A stretch of DNA of 64,000 bases from Vescimonas cirricatena (GCF_020687045.1 NZ_JAJEPW010000008.1:14820-78819), one strand, 5' to 3'; shown: positions 17,210 through 26,171, numbered from the stretch's first letter. Program-made: numbers and translations. Notes: generated by a model from the sequence alone, not told the origin.

Positions 17210-18424
17210 ATGGCAGGAAAAAGAAGCAGGATCCCGAAGTACGGCACGGTCGAAATCAAAGGACACACCTACTATCGGACGACCATAACGGATAGTGAGG
17301 GAAAACAGCGCACCCTCTATGCCAAAACATGCGAGGAGCTTTATGACAAGGAGCTGGATGCCCTGTCACAGTTGGACGATGACCGGCAGCGCAGGAAATC
17401 GCCTACAGTGGCGGACTACTGCGAAAAGTGGCTGGTGATGCAGTCCGCCCATGTACGCACAACAACGCTGACAGACTATACCTCTAAGGTGCGCCGGAAC
17501 ATTATTCCGTATCTCGGAGAGAAGAAAATCGCAGATGTGACCTTGGATGATATTCAGCTTGCCCTTGTGCCGGTCTCCAAAAAATCCGCCTCGGTGTATA
17601 AGTCAGTCATCGTGATCTATAAGTGCATTTTCCGGGCAGCAGAGGAAAGCCGGATCATCAAAAAGAATCCCACGGTGTACCTGTCCCCAAAGGGAGGCGG
17701 CGTACCGCAGGCGGAAAAACAGCCTTTGACAGACGAGCAAGTACAGCGGCTGTTGGATGCGGTTCGTGAATTGCCGCCCTATGTTTTTATCATGCTGGGG
17801 CTATACGCCGGTTTACGGCGGGAAGAAATTCTCGGTCTGCAATGGGATTCAGTTTACTTGGACACCGAGGCACCGTATTTGACCGTGCGCAGAGCATGGC
17901 ACACGGAACACAACCGACCCGTCATATCAACAGAGCTGAAAACCGCTGCCGCAGAGAGAAATATTCCGCTGCCGGATCATCTGGCGGCTTGTCTGAGAGA
18001 AGCCAAGAAAAAATCAACCTCGGATTTTGTTGTAGCGAATCGGGACGGCGATCCACTCAGCTACACGCAGTTTAAGCGGCTCTGGCAATATGTTGTGACC
18101 CGGACGGCAAAGCCGAGGATCGCCCGCAAGCAAGTGGACGGGAAATATGTGAAGTATATGCTTTACCCGGAGCTGGGAGAAAAGGCACGGAATAACGGCC
18201 ATGTGGTGTATAGTCTGGACTTTGAGGTGACGCCGCATTTGCTGCGGCATACCTATATCACCAACCTGATCCATGCCTCCGTCGATCCCAAGACGGTACA
18301 GTATTTGGCAGGTCATGAAAACAGCAGGATCACCATGGACATCTACGCCAAGGTGAAATACAATCGACCTGACGATGTGGTAAAGGCTATGACCAGCGCC
18401 TTCGCTGAATGGGACGCTTCATAA
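17210..18424 (+). CDS. Tyrosine integrase of the ICE (first of a tandem pair)
   Basis: 404 residues from the ATG at 17210 with site ggaggtgag; a further in-frame start at 17183 lacks one. An arm-binding N-terminus (PKYGTVEIKGHTYYRTTITD) and a core-binding domain (about 60-165) precede the catalytic domain. Catalytic residues: Arg in YAGLRREE (about 203), HLLRHTY (about 344) and the Tyr in TMDIYAKV (about 380). It probably integrates and excises the ICE that ends near 20.2 kb. The next gene has the same length and the same motifs. Confidence 0.92.
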   Translation: MAGKRSRIPKYGTVEIKGHTYYRTTITDSEGKQRTLYAKTCEELYDKELDALSQLDDDRQRRKSPTVADYCEKWLVMQSAHVRTTTLTDYTSKVRRNIIPYLGEKKIADVTLDDIQLALVPVSKKSASVYKSVIVIYKCIFRAAEESRIIKKNPTVYLSPKGGGVPQAEKQPLTDEQVQRLLDAVRELPPYVFIMLGLYAGLRREEILGLQWDSVYLDTEAPYLTVRRAWHTEHNRPVISTELKTAAAERNIPLPDHLAACLREAKKKSTSDFVVANRDGDPLSYTQFKRLWQYVVTRTAKPRIARKQVDGKYVKYMLYPELGEKARNNGHVVYSLDFEVTPHLLRHTYITNLIHASVDPKTVQYLAGHENSRITMDIYAKVKYNRPDDVVKAMTSAFAEWDAS

Positions 18425-18558
18425 ATTAAGTTGTACGCACACAGGGCGGGGAAGAAATTCCTCGCTCTGTTTTCATGCCGGTTTGCACCTTTGCGCCCAA
18501 CGCTGATTTCTGGTAAAACGGATATGCCAATACATAAGGCTAAGAAAGGAAGGTACTT

Positions 18559-19773
18559 ATGGCGAAGAAGAAACAGAAAATACCGGCATACGGCACCGCC
18601 GAGATCAACGGTGTCACCTATTTCCGTACCAGGATCACTGACGCCGATGGAAAACGGGTTCCCATTTACGCTTCCACCTGTGAGGAGCTATACAAAAAGG
18701 AACAGGACGCACGGCAGCAGGTACAGGACATCCTTTTTCGGAAGCAAAACCCTACCGTAGAAGATTATTGTGAAAGATGGCTGCTCATGCGTTCAGCCAC
18801 GGTAACACAAGATACGCTGCGGAATTATCGCAGGGAGATGTATAAGTATATTGTCGAGCCGCTTGGGAACCTGTATCTTTCCGATGTGACGGCCGACGAC
18901 ATCAAGCTGGCGCTTGTTCCTGTGTCCAAAAGAGCAAAGCACACTTTTGATACCGTCAATATGCTTATTAAAAGCGTCTTTTACTCGGCAGAGCGCAGCG
19001 AGGTCATCGACTACAATCCTGCTGCTAAGATCAGCGCCAAGGGCGGTGTGCCAGGTAAACCGATGGACGCACTGACGGATGAGCAGGTAAAAAAGCTGGT
19101 AGATGCAGTCAAGGGCCTTCCCCCGTATGTGTTTGTCATGCTCGGCCTGTACGCAGGTCTACGGCGTGAGGAGAGTCTTGCTTTGCAATGGGACTGTGTG
19201 TTCCTGGACACGCCGACCCCATATATTTCTGTCCGGCGTGCATGGCGGGGAAGCCACCGGAAAGAGCCGGAGATCTCTACCGTATTAAAAACTCCGGCAT
19301 CCCGAAGGGATATTCCCATTCCAAAGTGTTTGGTGGAGTGCCTGCGAGAGGCAAAACGATCTTCCAAATCTGCCTTTGTGATTTCAAATCGTAAGGGTGG
19401 CCCCCTTTCTGAGGGCGAATTTGTGGGAGTTTGGTACCATGTTAAGAACCACACCGCAGGAGAGAAAATCAACTACAAGTATGTGAATGGGGAACACATC
19501 CGTTATACGACCTGCCCCATTCTCGGAAGCCATCGAAAAGGCTCCCCGAACCATGTGTATAGTCTGGACTTCCATGTGACCCCGCACCAGCTTCGCCACA
19601 CATACATTACGAACCTCTTATATATGGGGGTAGACCCCAAGACCGTGCAATATCTCGCCGGGCATAAAAACAGTAAAACAACTATGGACATTTATGCAAA
19701 AATCAAGTATAATAAGCCCCAAGAACTTCTCCCTGTCGTAAACGCTGCGTTACGGCCTGTCGCAATGTCTTGA
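18559..19773 (+). CDS. Second tyrosine integrase, paralogous to the preceding gene
   Basis: 404 residues, colinear with its neighbour over the whole length: IPAYGTAEINGVTYFRTRIT at the N-terminus, YAGLRREE at about 202, HQLRHTY at about 345 and TMDIYAKI at about 379. All catalytic residues are present. It begins 134 bp after the first integrase and has the site gaaaggaagg. The pair suggests either a duplication or two cooperating recombinases that share an attachment site. Sequence divergence is considerable, so the duplication is not recent. Confidence 0.92.
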   Translation: MAKKKQKIPAYGTAEINGVTYFRTRITDADGKRVPIYASTCEELYKKEQDARQQVQDILFRKQNPTVEDYCERWLLMRSATVTQDTLRNYRREMYKYIVEPLGNLYLSDVTADDIKLALVPVSKRAKHTFDTVNMLIKSVFYSAERSEVIDYNPAAKISAKGGVPGKPMDALTDEQVKKLVDAVKGLPPYVFVMLGLYAGLRREESLALQWDCVFLDTPTPYISVRRAWRGSHRKEPEISTVLKTPASRRDIPIPKCLVECLREAKRSSKSAFVISNRKGGPLSEGEFVGVWYHVKNHTAGEKINYKYVNGEHIRYTTCPILGSHRKGSPNHVYSLDFHVTPHQLRHTYITNLLYMGVDPKTVQYLAGHKNSKTTMDIYAKIKYNKPQELLPVVNAALRPVAMS

Positions 19774-19954
19774 AAATACCCGTTTTTAACGATGTTTTCT
19801 GTTAATATACGGGCTAAGTCCAGTTGCGACATCCTCAAAAGTGTTGGAATATCAAGGGGAATCGGGATTTTTTTCAGCCCAGTACGGCCTCAAAGCCGCT
19901 CGTCGCGCTCCGCAGTTCAGCAAGCGCTGATCGAGACTTCAAAATGCACAAAAG

Positions 19955-19992
19955 CCCTGGAAACTCAACGGTTTCCAGGGTTTTTCTTTTTT
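19955..19992 (+). terminator. Terminator after the integrase pair
   Basis: The stem CCCTGGAAAC / GGTTTCCAGGG is followed by TTTTTCTTTTTT. It lies in the gap 19774-20349, which holds no gene. This gap also contains two near-identical direct repeats (20043 and 20083) and is where the ICE end should be. Confidence 0.85.
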
Positions 19993-20042
19993 GATTCCGC
20001 TGTTCCCCTTTGAGGAAATTTGATGCTCTCTATCCCATTTTT

Positions 20043-20108
20043 AATGGGTTAACCATAGGGGAAAATCGGGTTTGGAGCGATGAATGGGTTAAAAAATAGG
20101 GGAAAATC
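20043..20108. repeat. Two direct repeats of about 25 bp near the ICE end
   Basis: AATGGGTTAA-CCAT-AGGGGAAAATC (20043-20067) and AATGGGTTAA-AAAAT-AGGGGAAAATC (20083-20108) differ only in the central bases and are 40 bp apart. Repeats of this size next to a tyrosine integrase are candidates for arm-type integrase or Xis binding sites of the attachment region. The core att sequence cannot be identified without the other end. Confidence 0.55.
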
Positions 20109-20231
20109 CTCCTCCATTTTGACCCTTTAAGGTGCACACTTAGAGGCAATTTTTTCCTCTCGGTATCTTTGTTTTGCTTTGAATCCTTTAGGCGAAGTTT
20201 ATTCCCGTTTATACCATATACGAATGGTTGA

Positions 20232-20267
20232 GGCCCGGTTACCCATTGCGGTAGCCGGGCCTTTTTT
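20232..20267 (+). terminator. Terminator at the border with the chromosome
   Basis: The stem GGCCCGGTTACC / GGTAGCCGGGCC is followed by six T residues. GC content and codon use change to a GC-rich chromosomal type immediately afterwards. Confidence 0.85.
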
Positions 20268-20287
20268 GCGCGGGGATGAAAAAACGA

Positions 20288-20315
20288 TTGACATTCTCAA
20301 AAATAAGAATATAAT
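20288..20315 (+). promoter_or_regulatory. Promoter of the HTH regulator/ABC transporter operon
   Basis: TTGACA (20288-20293), 16 bp and TATAAT (20310-20315). ATTCTC and AAGAAT form an inverted repeat within the spacer, a possible operator for the regulator encoded just downstream. Confidence 0.75.
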
Positions 20316-20349
20316 AGAATCGTAGAACAATAAAAGGGGAGAGCACCAT

Positions 20350-20859
20350 ATGGAATTGGCGGAGATCGTCATGAATCCCGTGCGGCAGCGGATCTTTCAG
20401 TATCTGCTGCTTCACGAAACCGGCACGGTCAAGGAGATCCGGAAGGCCCTGCCGGATGTTCCCGGCGCCAGCCTGTACCGGCACATGAAGCTGCTGACGG
20501 AAAGCGGCATTCTCACGGTGGTGGGGGAGAACCGCATCCGCGGCACGGTGGAGAGCATTTACAGCCTGAACAAAAGCGCCCTGGAGATCGACGACGACGG
20601 CACGGCGGTGCAGACGGCGCTGCTGGGCCTCAGCGCCTCCTTTGCCAGATATTTTTCCGGCGGCGGGGCCGACCCCAGGCGGGATATGCTGCTGATGACC
20701 ACCTGCACCCTGACCCTGACGGATGAGGAATTCACCGGCTTTCTGACGGAGATCAACCAGACGGCCCTGAAGTATATGGACATCGGCGTGAAGGAAGGGA
20801 GCCGTCAGCGACAGATCACGCTGATCTCCTCCCCCACAGACGGGCCGGGGAGCCGGTGA
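20350..20859 (+). CDS. Winged-helix (ArsR/HTH_20-like) transcriptional regulator
   Basis: 169 residues. The N-terminal domain (about 1-75: MNPVRQRIFQYLLLHETGTV, KEIRKALPDVPGASLYRHMK) is a winged helix-turn-helix of the ArsR/HTH_20 group. The C-terminal half may sense a ligand or dimerise. It overlaps or abuts the following kinase-like gene and heads a five-cistron group with an ABC transporter. An inverted repeat overlapping its promoter suggests it regulates its own operon, probably controlling the exporter. Confidence 0.75.
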   Translation: MELAEIVMNPVRQRIFQYLLLHETGTVKEIRKALPDVPGASLYRHMKLLTESGILTVVGENRIRGTVESIYSLNKSALEIDDDGTAVQTALLGLSASFARYFSGGGADPRRDMLLMTTCTLTLTDEEFTGFLTEINQTALKYMDIGVKEGSRQRQITLISSPTDGPGSR

Positions 20860-20882
20860 AACGAGAGAAAGGACGAACGATC

Positions 20883-21335
20883 ATGGTAATTGCATTATTC
20901 GGAGACAGCTGCACGGGGAAATCCACCATCGCGGCGGCGCTGGCCCCGTCGCTTTCCGCGGAGGTTTTCAGCGGAAAGGACTATCTGAAGCTGGCCAAAA
21001 GCGAAAGCGTGGCGGCGGCCCTGTTCCAGAAGAAGCTGCGCGGCGAGGAGACGATCCTCTACGTCATTTCCGAAAAGGACCAGCTGGCCCTGCTGCCGGA
21101 GGGCTGCGTCCGGGTGCTGGTGACGGCGGGCCTTGCCACCATCAAGGAGCGGTTTGCCGCGCGGATGCACGGGAATCTGCCCGCCCCGGTGGCCGCTATG
21201 CTGGAGCGGAAATACGGCCGGTTTGAGACGGAGGCCCACGACCTGCGGGTGGACACGGACGCCGTTTCGGCGGAGGAAGCTGCCAACGAAATCCGACTGC
21301 TGCTGAATAGAGGAGAACGAGATGCTCAGAATTGA
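20883..21335 (+). CDS. Small P-loop nucleotide kinase-like protein
   Basis: 150 residues. The start at 20883 places the Walker A motif GDSCTGKST at residues 7-15. The fold resembles shikimate/gluconate-type kinases: a short P-loop protein with a DxD-like VDTDAVSAEE segment and a C-terminal helix. The substrate is not recognisable. It lies between a regulator and an ABC ATPase gene, overlapping the latter by 14 bp, so it is translationally coupled to the transporter operon. Confidence 0.65.
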   Translation: MVIALFGDSCTGKSTIAAALAPSLSAEVFSGKDYLKLAKSESVAAALFQKKLRGEETILYVISEKDQLALLPEGCVRVLVTAGLATIKERFAARMHGNLPAPVAAMLERKYGRFETEAHDLRVDTDAVSAEEAANEIRLLLNRGERDAQN

Positions 21336-22035
21336 ACATTTATCCAAGGCCTACGGCGAGAAAAAGGCCGTGGACGACCTAAACCTGCACATCGCCCCGG
21401 GGGAGATTTACGGCTTCATCGGCCACAACGGGGCGGGCAAGACCACCACCCTGAAATCCGTGGCGGGTATCCTGCAATTCGACCAGGGGGAAATCTATGT
21501 AGACGGCAAGTCCATCCGGACCCAGCCGCTGGAGTGCAAGCGGACCTTTGCCTACATCCCGGATAACCCTGACCTGTACGACTACATGACCGGCATCAAA
21601 TATCTGAACTTTGTGGCGGACATCTTCGGCGTCAGCGCTGCCGACCGGCAGGACCGCATCCGCCAATACGCCGGTCTTTTCGAGCTGACGGAGGACCTGG
21701 CCCAGCCCATCGCCGCCTATTCCCACGGCATGAAGCAGAAGCTGGCCATTATCTCCGCCTGGCTGCACCGGCCCAGGCTGATCCTCATGGATGAGCCCTT
21801 CGTGGGCCTGGACCCCAAGGCGGCCCACCTGCTCAAGGGGATGATGCGCCAGGTCTGCGATGAGGGCGGGGCCATCTTCTTCTCCACCCATGTGCTGGAG
21901 GTGGCGGAAAAACTCTGCGATAAGGTGGCCATCATCCAGGGCGGAAGGCTGATCCGCTCCGGCACCATGGAGGAGGTCAAGGGCGACGACTCCCTGGAGG
22001 ACGTGTTTCTGGAGCTGGAGGGCGAATCATGCTGA
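21322..22035 (+). CDS. ABC transporter ATP-binding protein
   Basis: 237 residues. Walker A GHNGAGKTT (about 33-41), Q-loop region, signature YSHGMKQKL (about 133-141) and Walker B LILMDEPFVGLD (about 151-162) are all present. The signature has SHGMK in place of the common SGG, as is usual in the bacitracin/Na+ exporter-type group. It overlaps both neighbours by a few bases (kinase-like gene and permease), forming one operon. The substrate is unknown; such two-gene systems are usually exporters. Confidence 0.9.
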   Translation: MLRIEHLSKAYGEKKAVDDLNLHIAPGEIYGFIGHNGAGKTTTLKSVAGILQFDQGEIYVDGKSIRTQPLECKRTFAYIPDNPDLYDYMTGIKYLNFVADIFGVSAADRQDRIRQYAGLFELTEDLAQPIAAYSHGMKQKLAIISAWLHRPRLILMDEPFVGLDPKAAHLLKGMMRQVCDEGGAIFFSTHVLEVAEKLCDKVAIIQGGRLIRSGTMEEVKGDDSLEDVFLELEGESC

Positions 22036-23630
22036 AGCTCTTGCTGAAAAAGCAGCTGTTTGAGATTTTCCGGTCCTATTTTTACGACGCCAAGAAGAAC
22101 AAGGCCCGCTCCCGGCTGGCCACGGCCCTGTATATCGGGCTGTTCGTCCTGCTGATGGCGGGCATCCTGGGCGGCATTTTCACCCTGCTGGCGGTGAAGC
22201 TCTGCGGGCCGCTGGCGGCGGCGGGCCTGGATTGGCTCTATTTTGCGCTGACGGGCGGGATCGCCGTGCTGCTGGGAGTCTTCGGCAGCATATTCAACAC
22301 CTACGCGGGGCTGTACCTGCCCAAGGATAACGACCTGCTGCTGTCCATGCCGGTTCCGGTGTCCAGCCTGGTGGCGGCCCGGCTGTCCGGGGTGTATCTG
22401 ATGGGCCTGATGTACTCCGCCGTGGTGATCCTTCCGGCGGTGATCATCTATTGGGTCACCGTGGGGGTCACGGCGTCCGCCGTTCTGGGCGGACTGGTGC
22501 TGACCCTGCTGATCTCCCTGGCGGTGCTGGTGCTCTCCTGCGCTCTGGGCTGGGTGGCGGCAAAAATCAGCCAGAAGCTCCGGAACAAGAGCCTCGTCGT
22601 CGTGCTGGCCTCGCTGGTGTTCATCGGCCTGTATTACTTCGTCTATTTCAAGGCCCAGAGCGTCCTTCAGGACCTGCTGGCCAACGCCGGGACCTACGGC
22701 GCCCAGATTCGGAGCCGGGCCTATCCCCTGTACCTGTTCGGCAGCGTGGGCACGGGCAGCGGGGCGGCCATGCTGGCGGTCACGGCGGCGGTGGCGGCGC
22801 TGTGCGGCCTGATGTGGGTGCTGCTCTCCCGCAGCTTCCTGCATATCGCCACCTCCACCGGGAAAACCGCCCGCCGGACGTACCGGGAGACTGCCCTGCG
22901 GCGGCGCAGCGTGGACGGGGCGCTGCTGCACCGGGAGCTGGCGCATTTTGCCGCCAACCCCGCCTATATGCTCAACTGCGGCCTGGGGACCTTCCTGATG
23001 CCCATTTGCGCCGCCGCCGTGCTGTGGAAGGGCGGCAGCCTCTTTGCCATGCTGGACGCCCTGTTTGCGGATACCGAGGGCAGCGTCCCGGTGATGCTGT
23101 GCGTGCTGCTGTGCGGCCTGGCGTCCATGAATCTCATGACGGCCCCCTCCGTGTCCCTGGAGGGAAAGAGCCTGTGGCTCATGCAGTCGCTTCCGGTGGA
23201 GCCGTGGCAGGCCCTTCGGGCGAAGCTGCGGATGCAGGTGCTGCTGACGGTCCCGCCGCTGCTGCTTTGCGCGGTGTGCGCGGCCATCGTCTATCCCCTG
23301 GGCCTGGTGAGACTTCTGGTCATGGCGGTGTTTGCCGCGTCCTATGCCCTGCTGGGGGCCCTGGCGGGCCTGACCCTGGGGGTCAAAATGCCGGTGCTGA
23401 CCTGGACCGACCAACTGATGCCCATCAAGCAAAGCGCGCCGGTGATGCTGACCCTGTTCGGCGGCATGGGCTACACGATCCTGCTGTTTGCGGGCTTCCT
23501 GCTGCTGCCCGGCTGGCGGCTGGGCTTTGCCGGATACGCAGCCTGCTTCGCGGCGGCCAACCTGCTGCTGTGCGCGGTGCTGCACCGGTGGCTGCGGAAA
23601 AAGGGCGCGGCGCTGTTTGCCGCCCTGTGA
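22029..23630 (+). CDS. ABC transporter permease
   Basis: 533 residues with about ten to twelve hydrophobic segments in two blocks (about 35-260 and 330-525), starting ATG with a 7-bp overlap with the ATPase gene. The first 15 residues (MLKLLLKKQLFEIFRSYFYD) are amphipathic, as in the large bacterial exporter permeases. It forms the membrane part of the transporter encoded with the preceding ATPase. No substrate can be assigned. Confidence 0.85.
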   Translation: MLKLLLKKQLFEIFRSYFYDAKKNKARSRLATALYIGLFVLLMAGILGGIFTLLAVKLCGPLAAAGLDWLYFALTGGIAVLLGVFGSIFNTYAGLYLPKDNDLLLSMPVPVSSLVAARLSGVYLMGLMYSAVVILPAVIIYWVTVGVTASAVLGGLVLTLLISLAVLVLSCALGWVAAKISQKLRNKSLVVVLASLVFIGLYYFVYFKAQSVLQDLLANAGTYGAQIRSRAYPLYLFGSVGTGSGAAMLAVTAAVAALCGLMWVLLSRSFLHIATSTGKTARRTYRETALRRRSVDGALLHRELAHFAANPAYMLNCGLGTFLMPICAAAVLWKGGSLFAMLDALFADTEGSVPVMLCVLLCGLASMNLMTAPSVSLEGKSLWLMQSLPVEPWQALRAKLRMQVLLTVPPLLLCAVCAAIVYPLGLVRLLVMAVFAASYALLGALAGLTLGVKMPVLTWTDQLMPIKQSAPVMLTLFGGMGYTILLFAGFLLLPGWRLGFAGYAACFAAANLLLCAVLHRWLRKKGAALFAAL

Positions 23631-23647
23631 CGGGGCCGGTTCCCGGC

Positions 23648-23698
23648 TTGACTTTTCCGGAGGAATTGCTATAATACCGCTAACTAATACTTGTTAGT
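23648..23698 (+). promoter_or_regulatory. Promoter and candidate operator of the TetR gene
   Basis: TTGACT (23648-23653), 16 bp and TATAAT (23670-23675) form a good promoter. It is followed by the imperfect palindrome CTAACTAATACTTGTTAG (about 23680-23697), where a TetR dimer could bind and block its own transcription. Confidence 0.7.
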
Positions 23699-23706
23699 GG
23701 GGTGCG

Positions 23707-24348
23707 ATGATGAAGCAGGAGGACACGAAGCAGAGAATTCTGGACAAGGCCTTGGAGCTTTTTTCCGCCCGCGGCTATGACGCTGTCAGCGTGGGGGAAA
23801 TTGCAGAGGCGGTGGGCATCAGGGCTCCCTCGCTCTATAACCATTTTCCGGGCAAGCAGGCGATTTTTGACGCCATTGTGGAGTCCACGGCGGCGCAGTA
23901 TGAGGCGGACACCGGCAGGCTTGACATCCATGTGCAGAGCGCGTCCCGGGATATCCCGGTTTTTGCGGAGATCACCGAGGACGTGCTTTATGAGAAGGTG
24001 CGGCAGATTTTTGCATACTCCCTTCATAATGAGCAGATCAGCCGCTTTCGCCGCATGATGACCATCGAGCAGTTTCGCTCGCCGGAGCTGGCCGCCCTGT
24101 ATTCCGGGCGCTATGTGGACCGGGTGCTTGCCTATCACGCCGGTATCTTCCGGGCGCTGATGGCGTCCGGCGAGATCGCGGCGGAGGACCCGGACACGCT
24201 GGCCATGCTGTATGTGGCCCCGGTGCTGACCCTGATCGGCATCTGCGACCGCCAGCCGGAGCGGGAGGGCGAGTGCCTGGAAAAGCTGCGGCAGCATGTG
24301 ACGCTCTTTTTCCGGTTGGTCCATGGCGGAAACAACCGGGAGATATAG
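23707..24348 (+). CDS. TetR/AcrR family transcriptional regulator
   Basis: 213 residues. The N-terminal helix-turn-helix (about 10-56) has the typical QRILDKALELFSARGYDAVS, VGEIAEAVGIRAPSLYNHF pattern. The C-terminal ligand-binding domain is all-helical. Start is ATG at 23707 or the adjacent ATG at 23710. A palindrome just upstream suggests autorepression. It follows the ABC permease and may control that transporter, but a separate promoter shows it is its own unit. Confidence 0.9.
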   Translation: MMKQEDTKQRILDKALELFSARGYDAVSVGEIAEAVGIRAPSLYNHFPGKQAIFDAIVESTAAQYEADTGRLDIHVQSASRDIPVFAEITEDVLYEKVRQIFAYSLHNEQISRFRRMMTIEQFRSPELAALYSGRYVDRVLAYHAGIFRALMASGEIAAEDPDTLAMLYVAPVLTLIGICDRQPEREGECLEKLRQHVTLFFRLVHGGNNREI

Positions 24349-24358
24349 GGATGGAAAG

Positions 24359-24394
24359 CCAAACCCTCCGGCGGGGCCGGAGGGTTTGGTTTTC
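24359..24394 (+). terminator. Terminator after the TetR gene
   Basis: The stem AAACCCTCCGG / CCGGAGGGTTT is followed by GGTTTTCC, 10 bp after the stop. Confidence 0.8.
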
Positions 24395-24408
24395 CATTGG
24401 AAGGGCGT

Positions 24409-24437
24409 TTGACATTCCCGGGGCCATGTGTTACAAT
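24409..24437 (+). promoter_or_regulatory. Promoter of the 98-residue protein gene
   Basis: TTGACA (24409-24414), 17 bp and TACAAT (24432-24437), 35 bp before the start codon. Confidence 0.75.
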
Positions 24438-24471
24438 TTGGTTACAAGTATTTATTAAAAGGAGAAGTGTT

Positions 24472-24768
24472 ATGTCTGAGGTTAAAAAGGGCAACGGCCT
24501 TGTTTATAAAAATCATCCCCTGCGCCGCGTTGACAACCTGATCTATTACGGCAGTATGGCCGACAAGTATATCGTCCTGCTGCAGATCCTGGACACCAAG
24601 AAGGAGCAGGACATGGACGTGGCCACCCGGGTGTCCGTCCAGCTGCAGATGACCGACCCCGACCTGAAGTCCCGGGATCGGGTGGTGAAGAAGTCCGAGA
24701 AGGACAGCCTTTACGCCGCCATGGACGTGGGCTGCATCTGGCTGGAGCGCGCCCTGGCCGGCAAGTAA
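24472..24768 (+). CDS. Conserved small protein of unknown function
   Basis: 98 residues from the ATG at 24472, with site aaggaga. A longer frame upstream overlaps the promoter and is not used. The sequence (LVYKNHPLRRVDNLIYYGSM ... TKKEQDMDVATRVSVQLQMT) has no transmembrane segment or known motif. It looks like a well-conserved cytosolic protein of Clostridia, highly charged, mixed alpha/beta. It has its own strong promoter, suggesting steady expression. No function can be proposed. Confidence 0.75.
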   Translation: MSEVKKGNGLVYKNHPLRRVDNLIYYGSMADKYIVLLQILDTKKEQDMDVATRVSVQLQMTDPDLKSRDRVVKKSEKDSLYAAMDVGCIWLERALAGK

Positions 24769-24803
24769 GCCGATTTATCCACACCCGATAAGGAGTCCTG
24801 TTC

Positions 24804-25982
24804 ATGAAGCTCAGCCGCAAGGCGGCTGCCGCTGTGCTGGCGGCGGCCCTGACCCTGTCCCTGTGCGTCATCTCCGCGCTGCCCGGCGGGCAGCCCCGGA
24901 TGGACGCCATGACCTATAACATCGACATCCTGCCTGCCCGGGACCTACGCCCGGTGGTAGACGGCCCGGAAACGGAGGCGGACTACACGCCCCCGGCCCA
25001 GGCCATCCACACTGCCGCCCAGAAGGATGAGGCAGCTGCGGAGGCTTCCGCTGAAGTGCCTGCGCCGGAGGCTCCTGCCCGGGAGAAAACCGAAAGCGCC
25101 GCTCCCGCTCAGCCTGCCCAGCCCGCCTCCTCCACGTCCGTTCTGGCCGTGGGCGTCACGGCGGACAGCGTCCGCCTGCGGGCCGCCGCCAACACCGGCA
25201 GCGCCATTCTGGCGGAGCTGAACCGGGGCACCGCCGTGTCCATCCTGGGCCGCCAGGACGGCTGGTACAAGGTGAATTATGACGGAAAAACCGGCTATAT
25301 GTCTGCGGACTATGTGACGGCCCGGTCCTCTGCCGGTGACCTGCGCTGCGTGGCCCGGGTCATCTCCGACGGGCTGAATCTGCGCAGCGGGGCCGCCGCC
25401 TCCGGCGCGGTGCTGGCCACCGTCTCCCGGGGCGAATATGTGGACGTGTCCGGCTTTGAAAACGGCTGGTTCCGGGTGCAGTACAGCGGCAAAACCGGCT
25501 ATATGTCCGGGGATCACCTGACCCTGGCCGCCGCCCGGCCTGCCGCCCCCGCCCCTGCGCCTGCTGCCCCTACCACGCCTGCTGTCCCTGCCTCCGGCAC
25601 CGGGGCGGAGATCGCCGCCCTGGCCCGGTCCTTTGTGGGCAAGGCCCCCTATGTATACGGCGGCGCAGGCCCCTCCGGCTTCGACTGCTCGGGCTTCACC
25701 ATGTATATCTATGGCCAGTTCGGCATCCGCCTGCCCCACGGGGCCACGGACCAGATGCGCTACGGCGCCGCCGTGGACCGCAGCCAGCTGCAGCCCGGGG
25801 ACCTGATCTTCTTCCACGACGACTACTATTCCTCCAGCACCGCCTCCCACTGCGGCATCTATGTGGGCAACGACCAGTTTGTCCACGCCTCTACCTATGG
25901 CAGCGGCGGCGTCCTGCTGACGGCGCTGAACGGCAATCCCTACTACTCCGCCCACTATATCGCCGCCCGGCGCATGGGCTGA
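24804..25982 (+). CDS. Secreted SH3b-SH3b-NlpC/P60 peptidoglycan hydrolase
   Basis: 392 residues. An N-terminal signal/anchor (about 1-28) precedes an Ala/Pro-rich linker and two bacterial SH3 domains (about 112-172 and 182-242; each with DGWYKV or NGWFRV and GKTGYMS). A second Pro/Ala linker leads to an NlpC/P60 domain (about 267-390). Catalytic Cys is in FDCSGF (about 294), His in SHCGIYVG (about 349), third residue His in VHAST (about 360). Such enzymes cut gamma-D-Glu to diamino acid bonds in peptidoglycan. It is a single gene bounded by a terminator. Confidence 0.93.
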   Translation: MKLSRKAAAAVLAAALTLSLCVISALPGGQPRMDAMTYNIDILPARDLRPVVDGPETEADYTPPAQAIHTAAQKDEAAAEASAEVPAPEAPAREKTESAAPAQPAQPASSTSVLAVGVTADSVRLRAAANTGSAILAELNRGTAVSILGRQDGWYKVNYDGKTGYMSADYVTARSSAGDLRCVARVISDGLNLRSGAAASGAVLATVSRGEYVDVSGFENGWFRVQYSGKTGYMSGDHLTLAAARPAAPAPAPAAPTTPAVPASGTGAEIAALARSFVGKAPYVYGGAGPSGFDCSGFTMYIYGQFGIRLPHGATDQMRYGAAVDRSQLQPGDLIFFHDDYYSSSTASHCGIYVGNDQFVHASTYGSGGVLLTALNGNPYYSAHYIAARRMG

Positions 25983-25997
25983 AACGATACATATTAA

Positions 25998-26030
25998 AAA
26001 CGGTCCCCGCCGAAGCGGGGACCGTTTTTT
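25998..26030 (+). terminator. Terminator after the NlpC/P60 gene
   Basis: The stem AAACGGTCCCCGC / GCGGGGACCGTTT followed by a T run, 15 bp after the stop. Confidence 0.9.
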
Positions 26031-26171
26031 GTTCTGCTTTCACTTGTCGGCGTCATGGTGGGGGAAATCGTCCAGAAGCATCTGCCGCAGATGACGGCCT
26101 GCCGGAGGAAAAAGCCCTTGAAAAAGCCGCGTGTGAAATCACCCTTATATCGCGTTTTTACCTCCCAAATA

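Noticed and set aside
21717..23585. Long minus-strand frame of 622 codons opposite the ABC permease
   Set aside because: Composition (His, Gln, Arg repeats) is that of an antisense shadow in GC-rich DNA; the plus-strand permease and ATPase are intact.
22451..23674. Alternative plus frame of 407 codons inside the permease gene
   Set aside because: Gly/Arg/Ala-rich out-of-frame translation of GC-rich codons; no start signal and full overlap with the permease.
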